This document shows, one piece after another, positions 23,209 to 31,088 of a DNA stretch of 34,164 bases. The DNA is from Phytoactinopolyspora halotolerans (GTDB taxonomy: Bacteria; Actinomycetota; Actinomycetes; Jiangellales; Jiangellaceae): positions 1 through 34,164 of the forward strand of contig NZ_JAAGOA010000039.1 in assembly GCF_010550675.1 (NCBI RefSeq), in the 5' to 3' direction. How positions within the stretch are numbered: position 1 is the stretch's first letter; each line of letters begins with the position of its first letter. Both the position numbers and the translations under genes were made by a program. The notes below the pieces were generated by a model. The model was not told the DNA's origin, made no database searches, and worked only from the letters and a program-made list of their open reading frames with translations.

Positions 23209-23928
23209 TCAGACGATCAGGCCGCCGGTGGCACGGATGTTCTGTCCAGTGATCCACTGGCTGTCCGGTCCGGCGAGGAACGCCACAACGTCGGCGACGT
23301 CGCTTGGCTTTCCGAGCCGTTGCAGGGCGGCGAACCCCGCCATCTGTGTATGCGCCTCCGGCGGGTTGGTCTCCCGGAACAGGTCGGTGTCGGTGGCGCC
23401 CGGAGAGACCGCGTTGACCGTGATGCCCCGGGGCCCGAACTCGCGGGCGGCGACGGCGGTGAACTGCTCGACCGCGGCCTTGCTCGCGCAGTACAGGCTG
23501 TGGCCAGGCACGGGAATCACCGTGTTCAACGTGGAGATGTTGATGATCCTCCCGTGATCTCGCAGCAGCGAAGCGGCCCGCTGCATGGCCAGCAGCGGGT
23601 ACTTGGCGTTGACCGTCATGACCCGGTCGAAGTAGTCGGCGGTCACCTCCGTCACGGGTGCACGCGGGTTGATCGATGCGTTGTTCACCAGGATGTCGAG
23701 GCCGTCACGTACCGGTTCGAAGAGGGCGTCGAGGGTGGCGACGTCTTCCTGGTCGGCGCGTACGGCGGTGACCCGATCCAGTTGCGCGACGAGCTCGTCG
23801 GCCGCCGGCTTGTTGTCTTTGAAGCTGAACACCACGGTGGCGCCGTCGCGCGCGAGTCGCTCCACAATGGCGCGCCCTATCCCGCGCGAACCGCCCGTGA
23901 CCACGGCCGTCTTTCCGTTCAGAAGCAT
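23209..23928 (-). CDS. Short-chain dehydrogenase/reductase (SDR)
   Basis: 239 residues, classical SDR. Cofactor motif TGGSRGIG (11-18), NNAS after strand 4, catalytic Ser (NISTLNTVIP region) and YCASK, then VNAVSPGATDTDL. The end ITGQNIRATGGLIV is normal. The N-terminal extension in the longer open frame is rejected; MLLNGKTAVVTGG is the expected start. It starts 10 bases after the stop of the AraC gene, so the two are co-transcribed and the AraC protein probably controls it. Substrate unknown. Confidence 0.95.
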   Translation of the reverse strand: MLLNGKTAVVTGGSRGIGRAIVERLARDGATVVFSFKDNKPAADELVAQLDRVTAVRADQEDVATLDALFEPVRDGLDILVNNASINPRAPVTEVTADYFDRVMTVNAKYPLLAMQRAASLLRDHGRIINISTLNTVIPVPGHSLYCASKAAVEQFTAVAAREFGPRGITVNAVSPGATDTDLFRETNPPEAHTQMAGFAALQRLGKPSDVADVVAFLAGPDSQWITGQNIRATGGLIV

Positions 23929-23938
23929 GATCCAGACA

Positions 23939-24742
23939 CTAACGACGGGCATCCGCGCTGTCTTGAACGAATGCGAACAACTCGGCAGGGGTGAGGCCGG
24001 ACATCGCGCGTACCTCCCGGTTGAAGTGCGACTGGTCGGCGTATCCGTACTCGACGGCGCGTGCAAACCCGGCGTCCTGCCCGCTGAGCATGTGCACCGC
24101 GCGCTGGAATCGGGCGATCCGGGCCACGGACTTCGGCGACATCCCGATGTGCCGCTGGAACGCGAGTTGAAGTCCGCGCGGGCTCACACCCAGCTCCGCT
24201 GCCAGGCCCCCGATGCTGGTCCAGCTGGTCGGATCCTGCAGGCGCCACCAGGCATGCATCAGCCACCCATCCGTGGCCTTGCCGGGCTGCAGCCACCTGG
24301 TCAGCTGATCCTCAAGGAGCGCGAACCGACCGGGCCAGTCGGGTACCTCGCCGAGCCGGCCGATCAGCTCGTCGGCGCCTGCTCCTCCTGCCGCACTGAA
24401 GGGGATGGATCGACCGACCAGTTCGCTGGCTGGAAGGCCCAGCAGCGCCGACACGCCTGCGGGCGTCAGGCCGACCGCGACGCCGTGCCGCCAGACGGCC
24501 CGCTCGTACACCGCCGGAGCAATGCGCGGGCCGGTCACCAGTGCGTGCGCGCTGTCAAGGTCGACAATGAGCGTGGTGACGGTCAGCGGAAGGAGGCGCC
24601 GCCGAGCGTAGCCGTCCCCATCCGCGCGGAAGCCCGCGTATCCTGCGACATACGGACGCAGCGACGGACGCGGACGGCCGGTCGCGGCGTCGGCACAGTG
24701 GAACCCGTCCTCCGCCAGCAGCGAATGGTACTGAGGAAGCAC
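23939..24742 (-). CDS. AraC-family transcriptional regulator
   Basis: About 267 residues. N-terminal sensor region (TVTTLIVDLDSAHALVTGPR, then VGLTPAGVSALLGLPASEL) of the AraC type with the RYxP-like loop, then a C-terminal two-HTH domain: SIGGLAAELGVSPRGLQLAF and ARAVEYGYADQSHFNREVRA, then MSGLTPAEL. The GTG at 24742 is tentative; GGAG lies very close (two bases). An upstream open frame to 24841 overlaps hairpin repeat 7 and is rejected. It forms an operon with the SDR gene. Confidence 0.88.
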   Translation of the reverse strand: MLPQYHSLLAEDGFHCADAATGRPRPSLRPYVAGYAGFRADGDGYARRRLLPLTVTTLIVDLDSAHALVTGPRIAPAVYERAVWRHGVAVGLTPAGVSALLGLPASELVGRSIPFSAAGGAGADELIGRLGEVPDWPGRFALLEDQLTRWLQPGKATDGWLMHAWWRLQDPTSWTSIGGLAAELGVSPRGLQLAFQRHIGMSPKSVARIARFQRAVHMLSGQDAGFARAVEYGYADQSHFNREVRAMSGLTPAELFAFVQDSADARR

Positions 24743-24804
24743 ATCTCCATCATGCCGTTCACCGGCCGGAAGGCACACCCACGCAAGGTGGCGTCGCCGG
24801 TAGT

Positions 24805-24846
24805 GAACGACATCGTGGTCGTCCCGGCAGCCGCAATGCATGCTCC
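24805..24846 (+). repeat. Dispersed hairpin repeat, copy 7
   Basis: GAACGACATCGTGGTCG and AATGCATGCTC are conserved, but the right arm is altered (CAGCCGC), so the stem is poor. Upstream of the AraC-SDR operon. Confidence 0.65.
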
Positions 24847-24896
24847 TTCTTGCGGTGCGAGAACCTCGGCATGACTCTGGCGTGAACGATCGCCGG

Positions 24897-24939
24897 GCCC
24901 CGTCGTGAAGACGACGCCGAGCCCCGTCGTGAAGACGAC
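24897..24939 (+). repeat. Tandem pair of small hairpins
   Basis: GCCCCGTCGTGAAGACGAC occurs at 24897-24915 and exactly again at 24921-24939 (24-base period). Each copy contains GTCGT-GAAG-ACGAC, a five-pair stem with a GAAG tetraloop. Confidence 0.7.
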
Positions 24940-25224
24940 TTTGGTGGGACCTGACGCCACAAACTCGCCTTCATCACATCGACACCGGCGAATGAGCCGC
25001 TCGTTGCTCCGCAGGCGAACGCCCGTTGCTCCGGCGGCGGGGGTGAACTGCCGGGATTGCCCGAGTTTGTGCGACGCCCGGACGGCCAAGCCGGCACGAC
25101 GCCGGGACAACCGAACCGACCGGTCGCCCGGGACTGGCCCAGGCGACCCGCCGGCGTTCGCGTCCTCTTCTCAACGCTGTGTCGTCACCACCGGACCGGC
25201 CGAGGTCACGTCCGCGCAACAGGG

Positions 25225-25264
25225 CCGCGTCGGGTCAGCAGGCCGCCGGTGGCCCAGATGTCCT
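25225..25264 (-). pseudogene. SDR C-terminal remnant
   Basis: Minus strand reads RQDIWATGGLLTRRG, close to the C-terminus of the SDR at 23209 (GQNIRATGGLIV). The match stops where the inverted repeat begins at 25273. Too short for certainty. Confidence 0.4.
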
Positions 25265-25272
25265 GCCTGACG

Positions 25273-25332
25273 CCCCATGATCATGAACACTTACCCGTGT
25301 TAAATGAACGGGAAGTGTTCATGATCATGGGG
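25273..25332. terminator. 20-base perfect inverted repeat, likely terminator of the GH3 gene
   Basis: The arm CCCCATGATCATGAACACTT (25273-25292) and its exact complement (25313-25332) enclose a 20-base spacer that itself pairs (CCCGT with ACGGG). It lies 40 bases past the GH3 stop. No T-run. Its perfection suggests a recent or mobile palindrome. Confidence 0.7.
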
Positions 25333-25371
25333 TTGGGGGGGTTGGAGGTTGGGGGGCGGTTGTGGGTGGGG
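25329..25371 (+). other. G-run tract with quadruplex potential
   Basis: Five runs of three or more G in 43 bases (25329-25332, 25335-25341, 25351-25356, 25364-25366, 25368-25371) directly after the GH3 stop codon on the complementary strand. The GH3 mRNA would carry the C-rich version; the plus strand could fold as a G-quadruplex. Confidence 0.6.
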
Positions 25372-28300
25372 TTACTTGAGGGAGAAGGTCGCTAAGCGCA
25401 CGTCGCCGTCGAAGACGAGGTGCACATCGCGCCGGCCGTCGACACCAGACAGGTCGGCGTTGACCGTCGTGTACTCGTAGACGCCACCAGTGCTCGGAAC
25501 CGTCGCCGTGCCGGCCAGCGGCCCGGTCGGCGAGTCGAGCCGGATCTCGATCGATCCCGCCTCGTCGCCGCCGTTGGCCACGCGCGCCCGGAACGTCGAC
25601 GCCCGCCGGCCGAGCTTGGCGTCGGAGAACTCGATCCACGCCCCGTCGCCGCCCTGGACCGCGGTGCCGCGCTCCTTGCTCTCGTCGACCAGTTCCACAC
25701 CGGAGTAGTCGTCGAAATTCTCCGCCCGCGTCGACTTGACCAGGTTGCGCGGCGGGATCGTCTCACCGTTCACCCGCACCGTCGTCTCTGCCCGGATGTC
25801 GTCCGCCGACGCGCCGACCCGCAGGTCATAGTCGGACTTCTCGACTACCCACTTCTCCCGGGTGACGTCCCAATGCGCCAGGTCAGACGCCTGCACCGTG
25901 AACTCGACCGTCTCCGTCTCCCCCGCATCCAGCGACACCCGCTCGAACGCGCGCAACTGCTGCCGCGCCACCGTGTCCCGGGATGTCCGCTGATGCGAGT
26001 AGAGCTGCACCACTTCGTCGCCGGCACGCTCGCCGGTGTTGGTGACGTCGACCCTGACCCGGATCTTGCCGTCGCCGCCGACGGACTTCCCGTTCGTCTT
26101 CAGGTCCGAGTACTCGAAGGTGCTGTAGGACAGGCCGTGCCCGAACGAGTACAGCGGCTCGCCGTCGTAATACATGTACGTCCAGCCGCTATTGATGATG
26201 TCGTAGTCGAAGATGCTCGGCAGGTCGTCGACACCGTCGTACCAGGTCTGGGTCAGCCGGCCGGCGGGGTTGGTGTCGCCGAAGACGGCGGAGGCGATGG
26301 CGTTTCCGGTCTCCGAGCCCGCGTGCGTCGTCCACAACAGGGTGTCCGGCTGCTCATCGAACGTCGCCGGGTAGCTCGTCTCCAGCACGACGACGGTGTC
26401 CGGATTGGCCGCTGTCACCGCCTCGACCAACTCCTGCTGGCTGCCGCCGAGCTCGAGCGTCTCCCGGTCATGGTTCTCTCGCCCGTAGACGAACGGCTGG
26501 CTGCCGACGACGACGACGGCCGCGTCGGCGTCCGAGGCAGCGGCCACCGCCGCGTCGACGCCGCTGTCCACGACCTCCTTCTCGAACCGCGCCGCGTCGG
26601 CCTTCAGGCCGGTACCGACGGCGCCGTCCTCGGAGACCGTGACGTAGTGCTCGGGGAATCCCCACCAGCTCTCGTTCGTCTCGTAGCCGACGTACTGGAT
26701 CAGGTACGTCCCGTCGTCCTGCTCCTCCAGCCGGAACTGCTGCTGGACGAACCAGCCGCTGGGCTCTTCCGAGCTGGTGTTGTAGGGCCCGAAGGCGCCG
26801 GTCAGATACGTGCCCGTGTCAGCGTTGCGTAGCGTCGCCACGTCGGCCATCCACTCGTTGATGTCCCACTGCGACGCGGGCGTCGGCTCGCTGTCCGACG
26901 CGATGACCTGGTCTCCGGGAGCCGTGCCCGTGGCGGTCAGGTACCTGCCGGTGGCGGTGTCCTTGAACGCCACCCGGTCCAGGCCCTCGACGCCGCTGAC
27001 GTCGGCGTCGCCGCCCAGCCGTTCGGTGATGCCGTCCAGCGGCGTCACCTCGTACGGCATCGCGCCGCCGTACCAGTCGCTGTACAGCTCGTCGTGCAGC
27101 GGACCGATGACGGCGATGCTCGAGGTCTCGTCTGCGTCCAGCGGCAGCGTACCGTCGGCGTTGTCCAGCAGCACCAGCGCTTCCTCGGCCGTCTGACGGT
27201 TCAGCTCCCGGTGCTCCGGCCGGTCGAGGACGTCGGCGGTGATGTCCGCGTACGGCCCGCCGTCGGGGTCGAAGTGGCCAAGCCGGAACCGGATGGAGAG
27301 CACGTGCCGCACCGAGTCGTCGATGTCGGCGACGGTCAGGTAGCCCTTGTCCAGCGCGGACTTCAGGAAGCCGATGGTCGCTCCCGGGTTGTTCTCGTCG
27401 ACGGTGAAGCCGTCGAGCCCGGCCTTGATCGCAGCCGCGTACGCCTCGTCGTGCTCATCGAAGTAGCCCTGCGCCTCCACCAGCGCCCGCGGTGCCCAGG
27501 CGTCGCTGACGTTGTAGAGGTCCTTGTCCGTCCAGGAGCGCACGACTTCGTCGATGTCCGGGTCGACGTGTGTCGGCCGGCCGTTGACCAGGTTGTACGA
27601 CGCCATGATGCCGGTCGCCGCGTCTTCGGAGATGGCCGTCTTGAACGCGGCCTGGGCCCACTCGTGCTTCACCCGCGGCGTCAGGTTCGACGACGACAGG
27701 TTGCGGTCGTCCTCGTTGCCATAGCCGTAGAAGTGCTTCAGCACCGGCGCGACCTTCAGGTACTCCGGGTCGTCGCCGGACAGGCCGCTGCCGTACGCGG
27801 TGGAGATGGCGCCGATGAGCAGCGGGTCTTCCGAGTAGCCCTCCTCGTTGCGGCCCCAGCGGGGATCGCGGAGCGGGTCGACGACGGGCGCCCACACCTG
27901 CAGGCCCCAGTAGTCGGGGTTGATCGAGTTATAGCCGCGCAGTTCGTCGCCGACTACCGAGCCCACGTCGGAGATCAGGTCCGGGTTCCACGTACTGGCC
28001 AACCCGATGGCCTGCGGGAACACTGTGGCGTCGGTAGCCAGCACCTGGTTCCAGTTGTCGTCGCGCTTGTTGGACCAGGCCACGCCGTGCAGCGCCTCGG
28101 TGCCGGCCTTGAAGTACGGGATCCCCAGGCGCGGGATCGGCTCCTGGGACTGATGCAGCAACGACAGCTTCTCGTCCAGCGTCAGCCGGCCGAGCAGGTC
28201 GTCGATCCGCTCGTCCAGCGGCCGGTCAGGGTTGCGGAACGGGTAGTCCTCGTCCTGCGCGCTGGCCGTGGGCACCAGCATGAGGCCGGCCGCCAGCAGC

Positions 28301-28404
28301 GGGACGGCGAGCAGGGCGAGGATCTTGATCGGTCGTGGTGGGCGGCGCGTGGGTGATCCTGCGCGCCGCTTCCATCGAAGTGACAGGGGTCTCATCGGCT
28401 TCAC
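25372..28404 (-). CDS. Secreted GH3 glycoside hydrolase (beta-glucosidase/xylosidase type) with CBM6-like module
   Basis: 1010 residues from the GTG at 28404 (GGAGAGGATC upstream). Signal peptide at 1-50, ending TASAQ. GH3 N-terminal domain about 60-380, with KHFYGYGNEDDRN and the nucleophile Asp301 in YNVSDAWAP. GH3 C-terminal domain about 405-770, interrupted at about 475-610 by a beta-rich insert (FKDTATGRYLTATG, then ADTGTYLTGAFGP) with fascin-/trefoil-like repeats where PA14 is more usual. Fibronectin-III-like domain about 780-870. C-terminal CBM6-like module about 890-1010 (AENFDDYSGV to DVRLATFSLK). Export plus binding modules point to attack on plant polysaccharide ends. Divergent LacI gene with operators between. 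Confidence 0.95.
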   Translation of the reverse strand: MKPMRPLSLRWKRRAGSPTRRPPRPIKILALLAVPLLAAGLMLVPTASAQDEDYPFRNPDRPLDERIDDLLGRLTLDEKLSLLHQSQEPIPRLGIPYFKAGTEALHGVAWSNKRDDNWNQVLATDATVFPQAIGLASTWNPDLISDVGSVVGDELRGYNSINPDYWGLQVWAPVVDPLRDPRWGRNEEGYSEDPLLIGAISTAYGSGLSGDDPEYLKVAPVLKHFYGYGNEDDRNLSSSNLTPRVKHEWAQAAFKTAISEDAATGIMASYNLVNGRPTHVDPDIDEVVRSWTDKDLYNVSDAWAPRALVEAQGYFDEHDEAYAAAIKAGLDGFTVDENNPGATIGFLKSALDKGYLTVADIDDSVRHVLSIRFRLGHFDPDGGPYADITADVLDRPEHRELNRQTAEEALVLLDNADGTLPLDADETSSIAVIGPLHDELYSDWYGGAMPYEVTPLDGITERLGGDADVSGVEGLDRVAFKDTATGRYLTATGTAPGDQVIASDSEPTPASQWDINEWMADVATLRNADTGTYLTGAFGPYNTSSEEPSGWFVQQQFRLEEQDDGTYLIQYVGYETNESWWGFPEHYVTVSEDGAVGTGLKADAARFEKEVVDSGVDAAVAAASDADAAVVVVGSQPFVYGRENHDRETLELGGSQQELVEAVTAANPDTVVVLETSYPATFDEQPDTLLWTTHAGSETGNAIASAVFGDTNPAGRLTQTWYDGVDDLPSIFDYDIINSGWTYMYYDGEPLYSFGHGLSYSTFEYSDLKTNGKSVGGDGKIRVRVDVTNTGERAGDEVVQLYSHQRTSRDTVARQQLRAFERVSLDAGETETVEFTVQASDLAHWDVTREKWVVEKSDYDLRVGASADDIRAETTVRVNGETIPPRNLVKSTRAENFDDYSGVELVDESKERGTAVQGGDGAWIEFSDAKLGRRASTFRARVANGGDEAGSIEIRLDSPTGPLAGTATVPSTGGVYEYTTVNADLSGVDGRRDVHLVFDGDVRLATFSLK

Positions 28405-28796
28405 GATCCTCTCCGTCGAGGTCGCCGGCCTCCCGCTGTGTGCGGTGGCCGGAACGGACGAACGTATCGAAGCGCTTCGACAGAGCACTGGAGCGCTCCC
28501 AGTCGAAGCGCTTCGACTGTGGCACACGCAGCGCATCAGGTCAAGGATTGACTCCGTACGCGCAAGACGGTACGAATGACGACCGCCCAGGGGTGGTACA
28601 CAACGTCGCCCAAGGGTGACACGTAACGTCGACCGCCCGGGGTCGCGGACCGCCCCGCTGGTAGCCATCGTCAATCCGCGGCGCGCGGAGATCGGGTGCC
28701 TATACTGTCACCGCCGATACGGCGCAACACGCCAACACGTGAACATTCGAAACCTTTCGGATGAAGGTCTCGATCACACCCGCAGGATGGTCGCCC
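28405..28796. other. GH3-LacI intergenic control region
   Basis: Besides the operators, TATACT (28701-28706) is a possible -10 for the LacI gene (start 28797), without a clear -35. CGAAA-CC-TTTCG (28748-28759) is a dyad close to the LacI start and a candidate autoregulatory site. 28585-28645 has partial direct repeats of CGACCGCCC and GGGGT. Confidence 0.5.
28467..28518. promoter_or_regulatory. LacI-type operators upstream of the GH3 gene
   Basis: TCGAAGCGCTTCGA occurs at 28467-28480 and again at 28503-28516; the second extends to the perfect 18-base palindrome AGTCGAAGCGCTTCGACT (28501-28518). Centres are 36 bases apart. Between them TGGAGCGCTCCCA (28489-28501) is one G short of the known CebR box TGGGAGCGCTCCCA. 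The CG centre is typical of LacI-family sites. Confidence 0.8.
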
Positions 28797-29825
28797 GTGC
28801 CACCACGAATGATCGACGTCGCCCGTCGGGCGAACGTTGCGCTGAGCACGGTCTCCTACGCGATCAACGGCCAGCGTGCGGTGTCCGAGGAGACCAGGCG
28901 CCGCATCCGGCAAGCCATGGACGAACTGGGCTACCAACCCAATGCGCTGGCCAGAGGCCTGGCGAGCAAGCACACCAACATCCTGGCGCTACTATTCCCC
29001 ACACCGGAACGCGGTTTGGGCGTGACCGAGATGGAGTTCGTCGTCGGCGCCGCCGACGCCGCCCGGGAGCACGGCTATCACCTCGTGCTCTCCCCCAGTG
29101 AGCTGCGCAACGTCCGCGACCTCGAGCAGCTGACCGGCCAGGGCCTGATCGACGGCGCGCTGGTGATGGAGGTCCGGATCGACGACGACCGGGTACAGCT
29201 GCTCGAACAGGCCGGCGTCCCGTTCAGCATGATCGGCCGCACCAGCGATCCCGGACGGATCGACTACGCCGACATCGACTTCGAGCAGACCACACGAGAC
29301 GCCGTCGGACACCTGGTCGAACTGGGACACCGCTGCATCGGTTTTCTGAACCACTCACCGTCGGCGTTCTCCGTCGGCTACGGTCCGACGGTGCGCGCCT
29401 CTGAAGGCTTCCGGCGTGCCGCCGCGACCGCCGACGTCGTCCACGTCGAGCGGCTGTGCGGTGATAACGCCGCCGCCGGCCAGGCCGCATTCCACGAAAT
29501 GCGCGCGGCGCAGCCGGACATCACCGCGCTGATCGTGATGAACGAGCGGGCCATCGTCGGCGTCATGGACGCCCTGGACGAGATCGGGTGGCGGGTGCCC
29601 GACGACCTGTCCATCGTGTCGATGGTCTCGTCGACGCGCGTCACCGAGATGATGCGGCCGAAGCTGACCACCTTAGAGCCGCCGAGCACCCAACTCGGGC
29701 GCCTGGGGATCCAGATGCTCCTGGATCAGATCGACGGCGGCGCCGGCGAGCGGGCGCCGGTGCAGGAGTTGTTGCCCTGCCGGCTGGTGATCGGCGCCAG
29801 CTCGGGACCGCCGCCCGCCCGCTGA
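28797..29825 (+). CDS. LacI-family transcriptional regulator of the GH3 gene
   Basis: 342 residues from the GTG at 28797 (AGGA nine bases upstream); an ATG at 28761 in frame lacks a site. The HTH is MIDVARRANVALSTVSYAIN, followed by the hinge helix YQPNALARGLASK. The periplasmic-binding-like sensor runs from ILALLFPTPERGLGVTEMEF to the C-terminus (LEPPSTQLGRLGIQML is the typical end). It is divergent from the GH3 gene and is the obvious binder of the TCGAAGCGCTTCGA palindromes, repressing GH3 until a sugar ligand arrives. The downstream lipoprotein and Tat genes may belong to the same regulon. Confidence 0.94.
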   Translation: MPPRMIDVARRANVALSTVSYAINGQRAVSEETRRRIRQAMDELGYQPNALARGLASKHTNILALLFPTPERGLGVTEMEFVVGAADAAREHGYHLVLSPSELRNVRDLEQLTGQGLIDGALVMEVRIDDDRVQLLEQAGVPFSMIGRTSDPGRIDYADIDFEQTTRDAVGHLVELGHRCIGFLNHSPSAFSVGYGPTVRASEGFRRAAATADVVHVERLCGDNAAAGQAAFHEMRAAQPDITALIVMNERAIVGVMDALDEIGWRVPDDLSIVSMVSSTRVTEMMRPKLTTLEPPSTQLGRLGIQMLLDQIDGGAGERAPVQELLPCRLVIGASSGPPPAR

Positions 29826-29868
29826 CGTCGCGTGTCAACCATGTCAGCCGGAACGGCGTCGAAGATGC

Positions 29869-30723
29869 ATGGACATACGACGTCGCCGGATCCTCGCCGC
29901 TATCGCCCTCACCAGCGCCGCGCTGCTCACCGTGGCCGCCTGCGGTGAGGAGGCGCCGCAGGTCAGCACCAGCACCGACGGATCCGGTGGCGACGACACG
30001 CCGCCACCGGCTCAGGACGCCGACCGCCCCGGCCAAGCGGCCGCCGACAGCCCTTCCGCTGATGACCTCGTCGCCACGTGCGGTGGCATCCGGTTCGACG
30101 AGCTGCCCGCCGACCCGTCGTCGTTCCCGCCGCTCGGCGACGACCAGGCCGACGACATCGATCTCACCATCGCCGAGGGCGAGGCGGAATTCTTCGACAT
30201 CCACGATTGGTACGTCGCCAGTGAGAGCGACGACGAGCTCAGCCTCTTCGGAATCCCCCACGACCCGGTCCCGGAGGGCCCGCCGTATGCGAGCGCAAGC
30301 TTCGACCGCGAGGGCGACAGCTGGGTGCCGAGCAGCTGGGGCCAATGCCGGGTGAGCATCGACGCCGCCGGCTGGGGCAACGCGCACTTCGTCCTGGATC
30401 CGGATGTAGAACCGGACCCGGAAGCCGAGCGGATCGCGGTTCAGGCGTGGGAGGTGGACTGTGCCGGCGGGCAGGTGCCGGAGGGCCGCGAGGTCCGGCC
30501 CGTCGTCCTCAGCGAGGACGAGACCACGGTGGAGATCGTCATCCTGGTCGAGCCGGTCACCGGCGACGCAACGTGTCCCAGCAACCCGAGCTTTCCACTC
30601 GAGATCGAGCTCGGGGCACCCCTGGGCGATCGGGCCGTCGTCGACGCGAGCGTCGATCCCGCGCTGGAGCGTCCGTGGCCCCCGACGGAATCGAGCCAGA
30701 TGTCCAACGGCATGGACGAGTGA
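29869..30723 (+). CDS. Secreted lipoprotein, unknown function
   Basis: 284 residues. Basic N-terminus and hydrophobic stretch (RRRRILAAIALTSAALL), then the lipobox TVAAC with lipidated Cys25. A Ser/Asp/Pro-rich linker (about 30-70) precedes a globular domain with paired Cys (ATCGGIRF, WGQCRVS, VDCAGG, DATCPSN). The four Cys could form two disulfides. The ATG at 29869 is 43 bases after the LacI stop, so an operon is possible. A partner role in carbohydrate binding is only inferred from context. Confidence 0.8.
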   Translation: MDIRRRRILAAIALTSAALLTVAACGEEAPQVSTSTDGSGGDDTPPPAQDADRPGQAAADSPSADDLVATCGGIRFDELPADPSSFPPLGDDQADDIDLTIAEGEAEFFDIHDWYVASESDDELSLFGIPHDPVPEGPPYASASFDREGDSWVPSSWGQCRVSIDAAGWGNAHFVLDPDVEPDPEAERIAVQAWEVDCAGGQVPEGREVRPVVLSEDETTVEIVILVEPVTGDATCPSNPSFPLEIELGAPLGDRAVVDASVDPALERPWPPTESSQMSNGMDE

Positions 30724-30945
30724 CGGTGGCCTCCGCCCTGCCTCGCCTTCGGGGACGGCGACGCTCTATGTGTGGCCGTGGGACGAGCATACGTGCACTC
30801 GGGAATGTTCCACGAGGACGTGCTCGGCGCGATCTCCGCCAAGTACGACGGCTGGAACGCCGCCGCGGAAATCGAGCCGTACGGCCCACGGGTCATGCTC
30901 GAAATCCCGGTCGACCGCTGGTTGTTGAAGGGCGCCGCGCAATAG
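30724..30945 (+). pseudogene. C-terminal remnant of a pyridoxamine-phosphate-oxidase-fold protein
   Basis: 74 codons with strong coding bias, in the same frame as the lipoprotein and directly after its TGA. It reads FGDGDALCVAVGRAYVHSGM, then HEDVLGAISAKYDGWNAAAE, then GPRVMLEIPVDRWLLKG. This is the typical end of F420-dependent or FMN PPOX-fold proteins (K-Y-x-G-W, then L-L-E-I-P-V-x-R-W-L). The N-terminal two thirds are missing. A GTG at 30772 could start a 57-residue peptide, but a functional protein is unlikely. Confidence 0.65.
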
Positions 30946-30995
30946 GGATCATGACTGCTCAGGTGTCCACCATGTCATGACGCGTCGACGAACCC

Positions 30996-31024
30996 TTGAC
31001 ACCACCCGCGGCCGAAGCGATCAT
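30996..31024 (+). promoter_or_regulatory. Possible promoter of the Tat-exported protein gene
   Basis: TTGACA (30996-31001) is a consensus -35; the -10 (GATCAT, 31019-31024, 17-base spacer) is poor. It would start transcription about 60 bases before the ATG. Confidence 0.35.
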
Positions 31025-31088
31025 GAACGGACCTTGGAAAGCGGTTTCTCTCACCGAAGCGCGCAGCGTGGCGCAAAGGAGCAGGCCG

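Larger units (their letters stand above)
24743..25371. other. Intergenic region with repeats and an SDR remnant
   Basis: No intact gene. It holds hairpin repeat 7 (24805-24846), a tandem repeat (24897-24939), a short SDR-like remnant (25225-25264), a 20-base inverted repeat (25273-25332) and a G-rich tract (25329-25371). 24940-25224 shows nothing recognisable; a long minus-strand open frame there has no family resemblance. Confidence 0.6.

Noticed and set aside
8291-24846. CRISPR array made of the hairpin repeats
   Set aside because: Copies are kilobases apart, differ in sequence, and no cas genes are present.
24759-25110. Minus-strand open frames in the gap before GH3
   Set aside because: Overlap hairpin repeat 7 and tandem repeats, poor codon bias, no recognisable domain.
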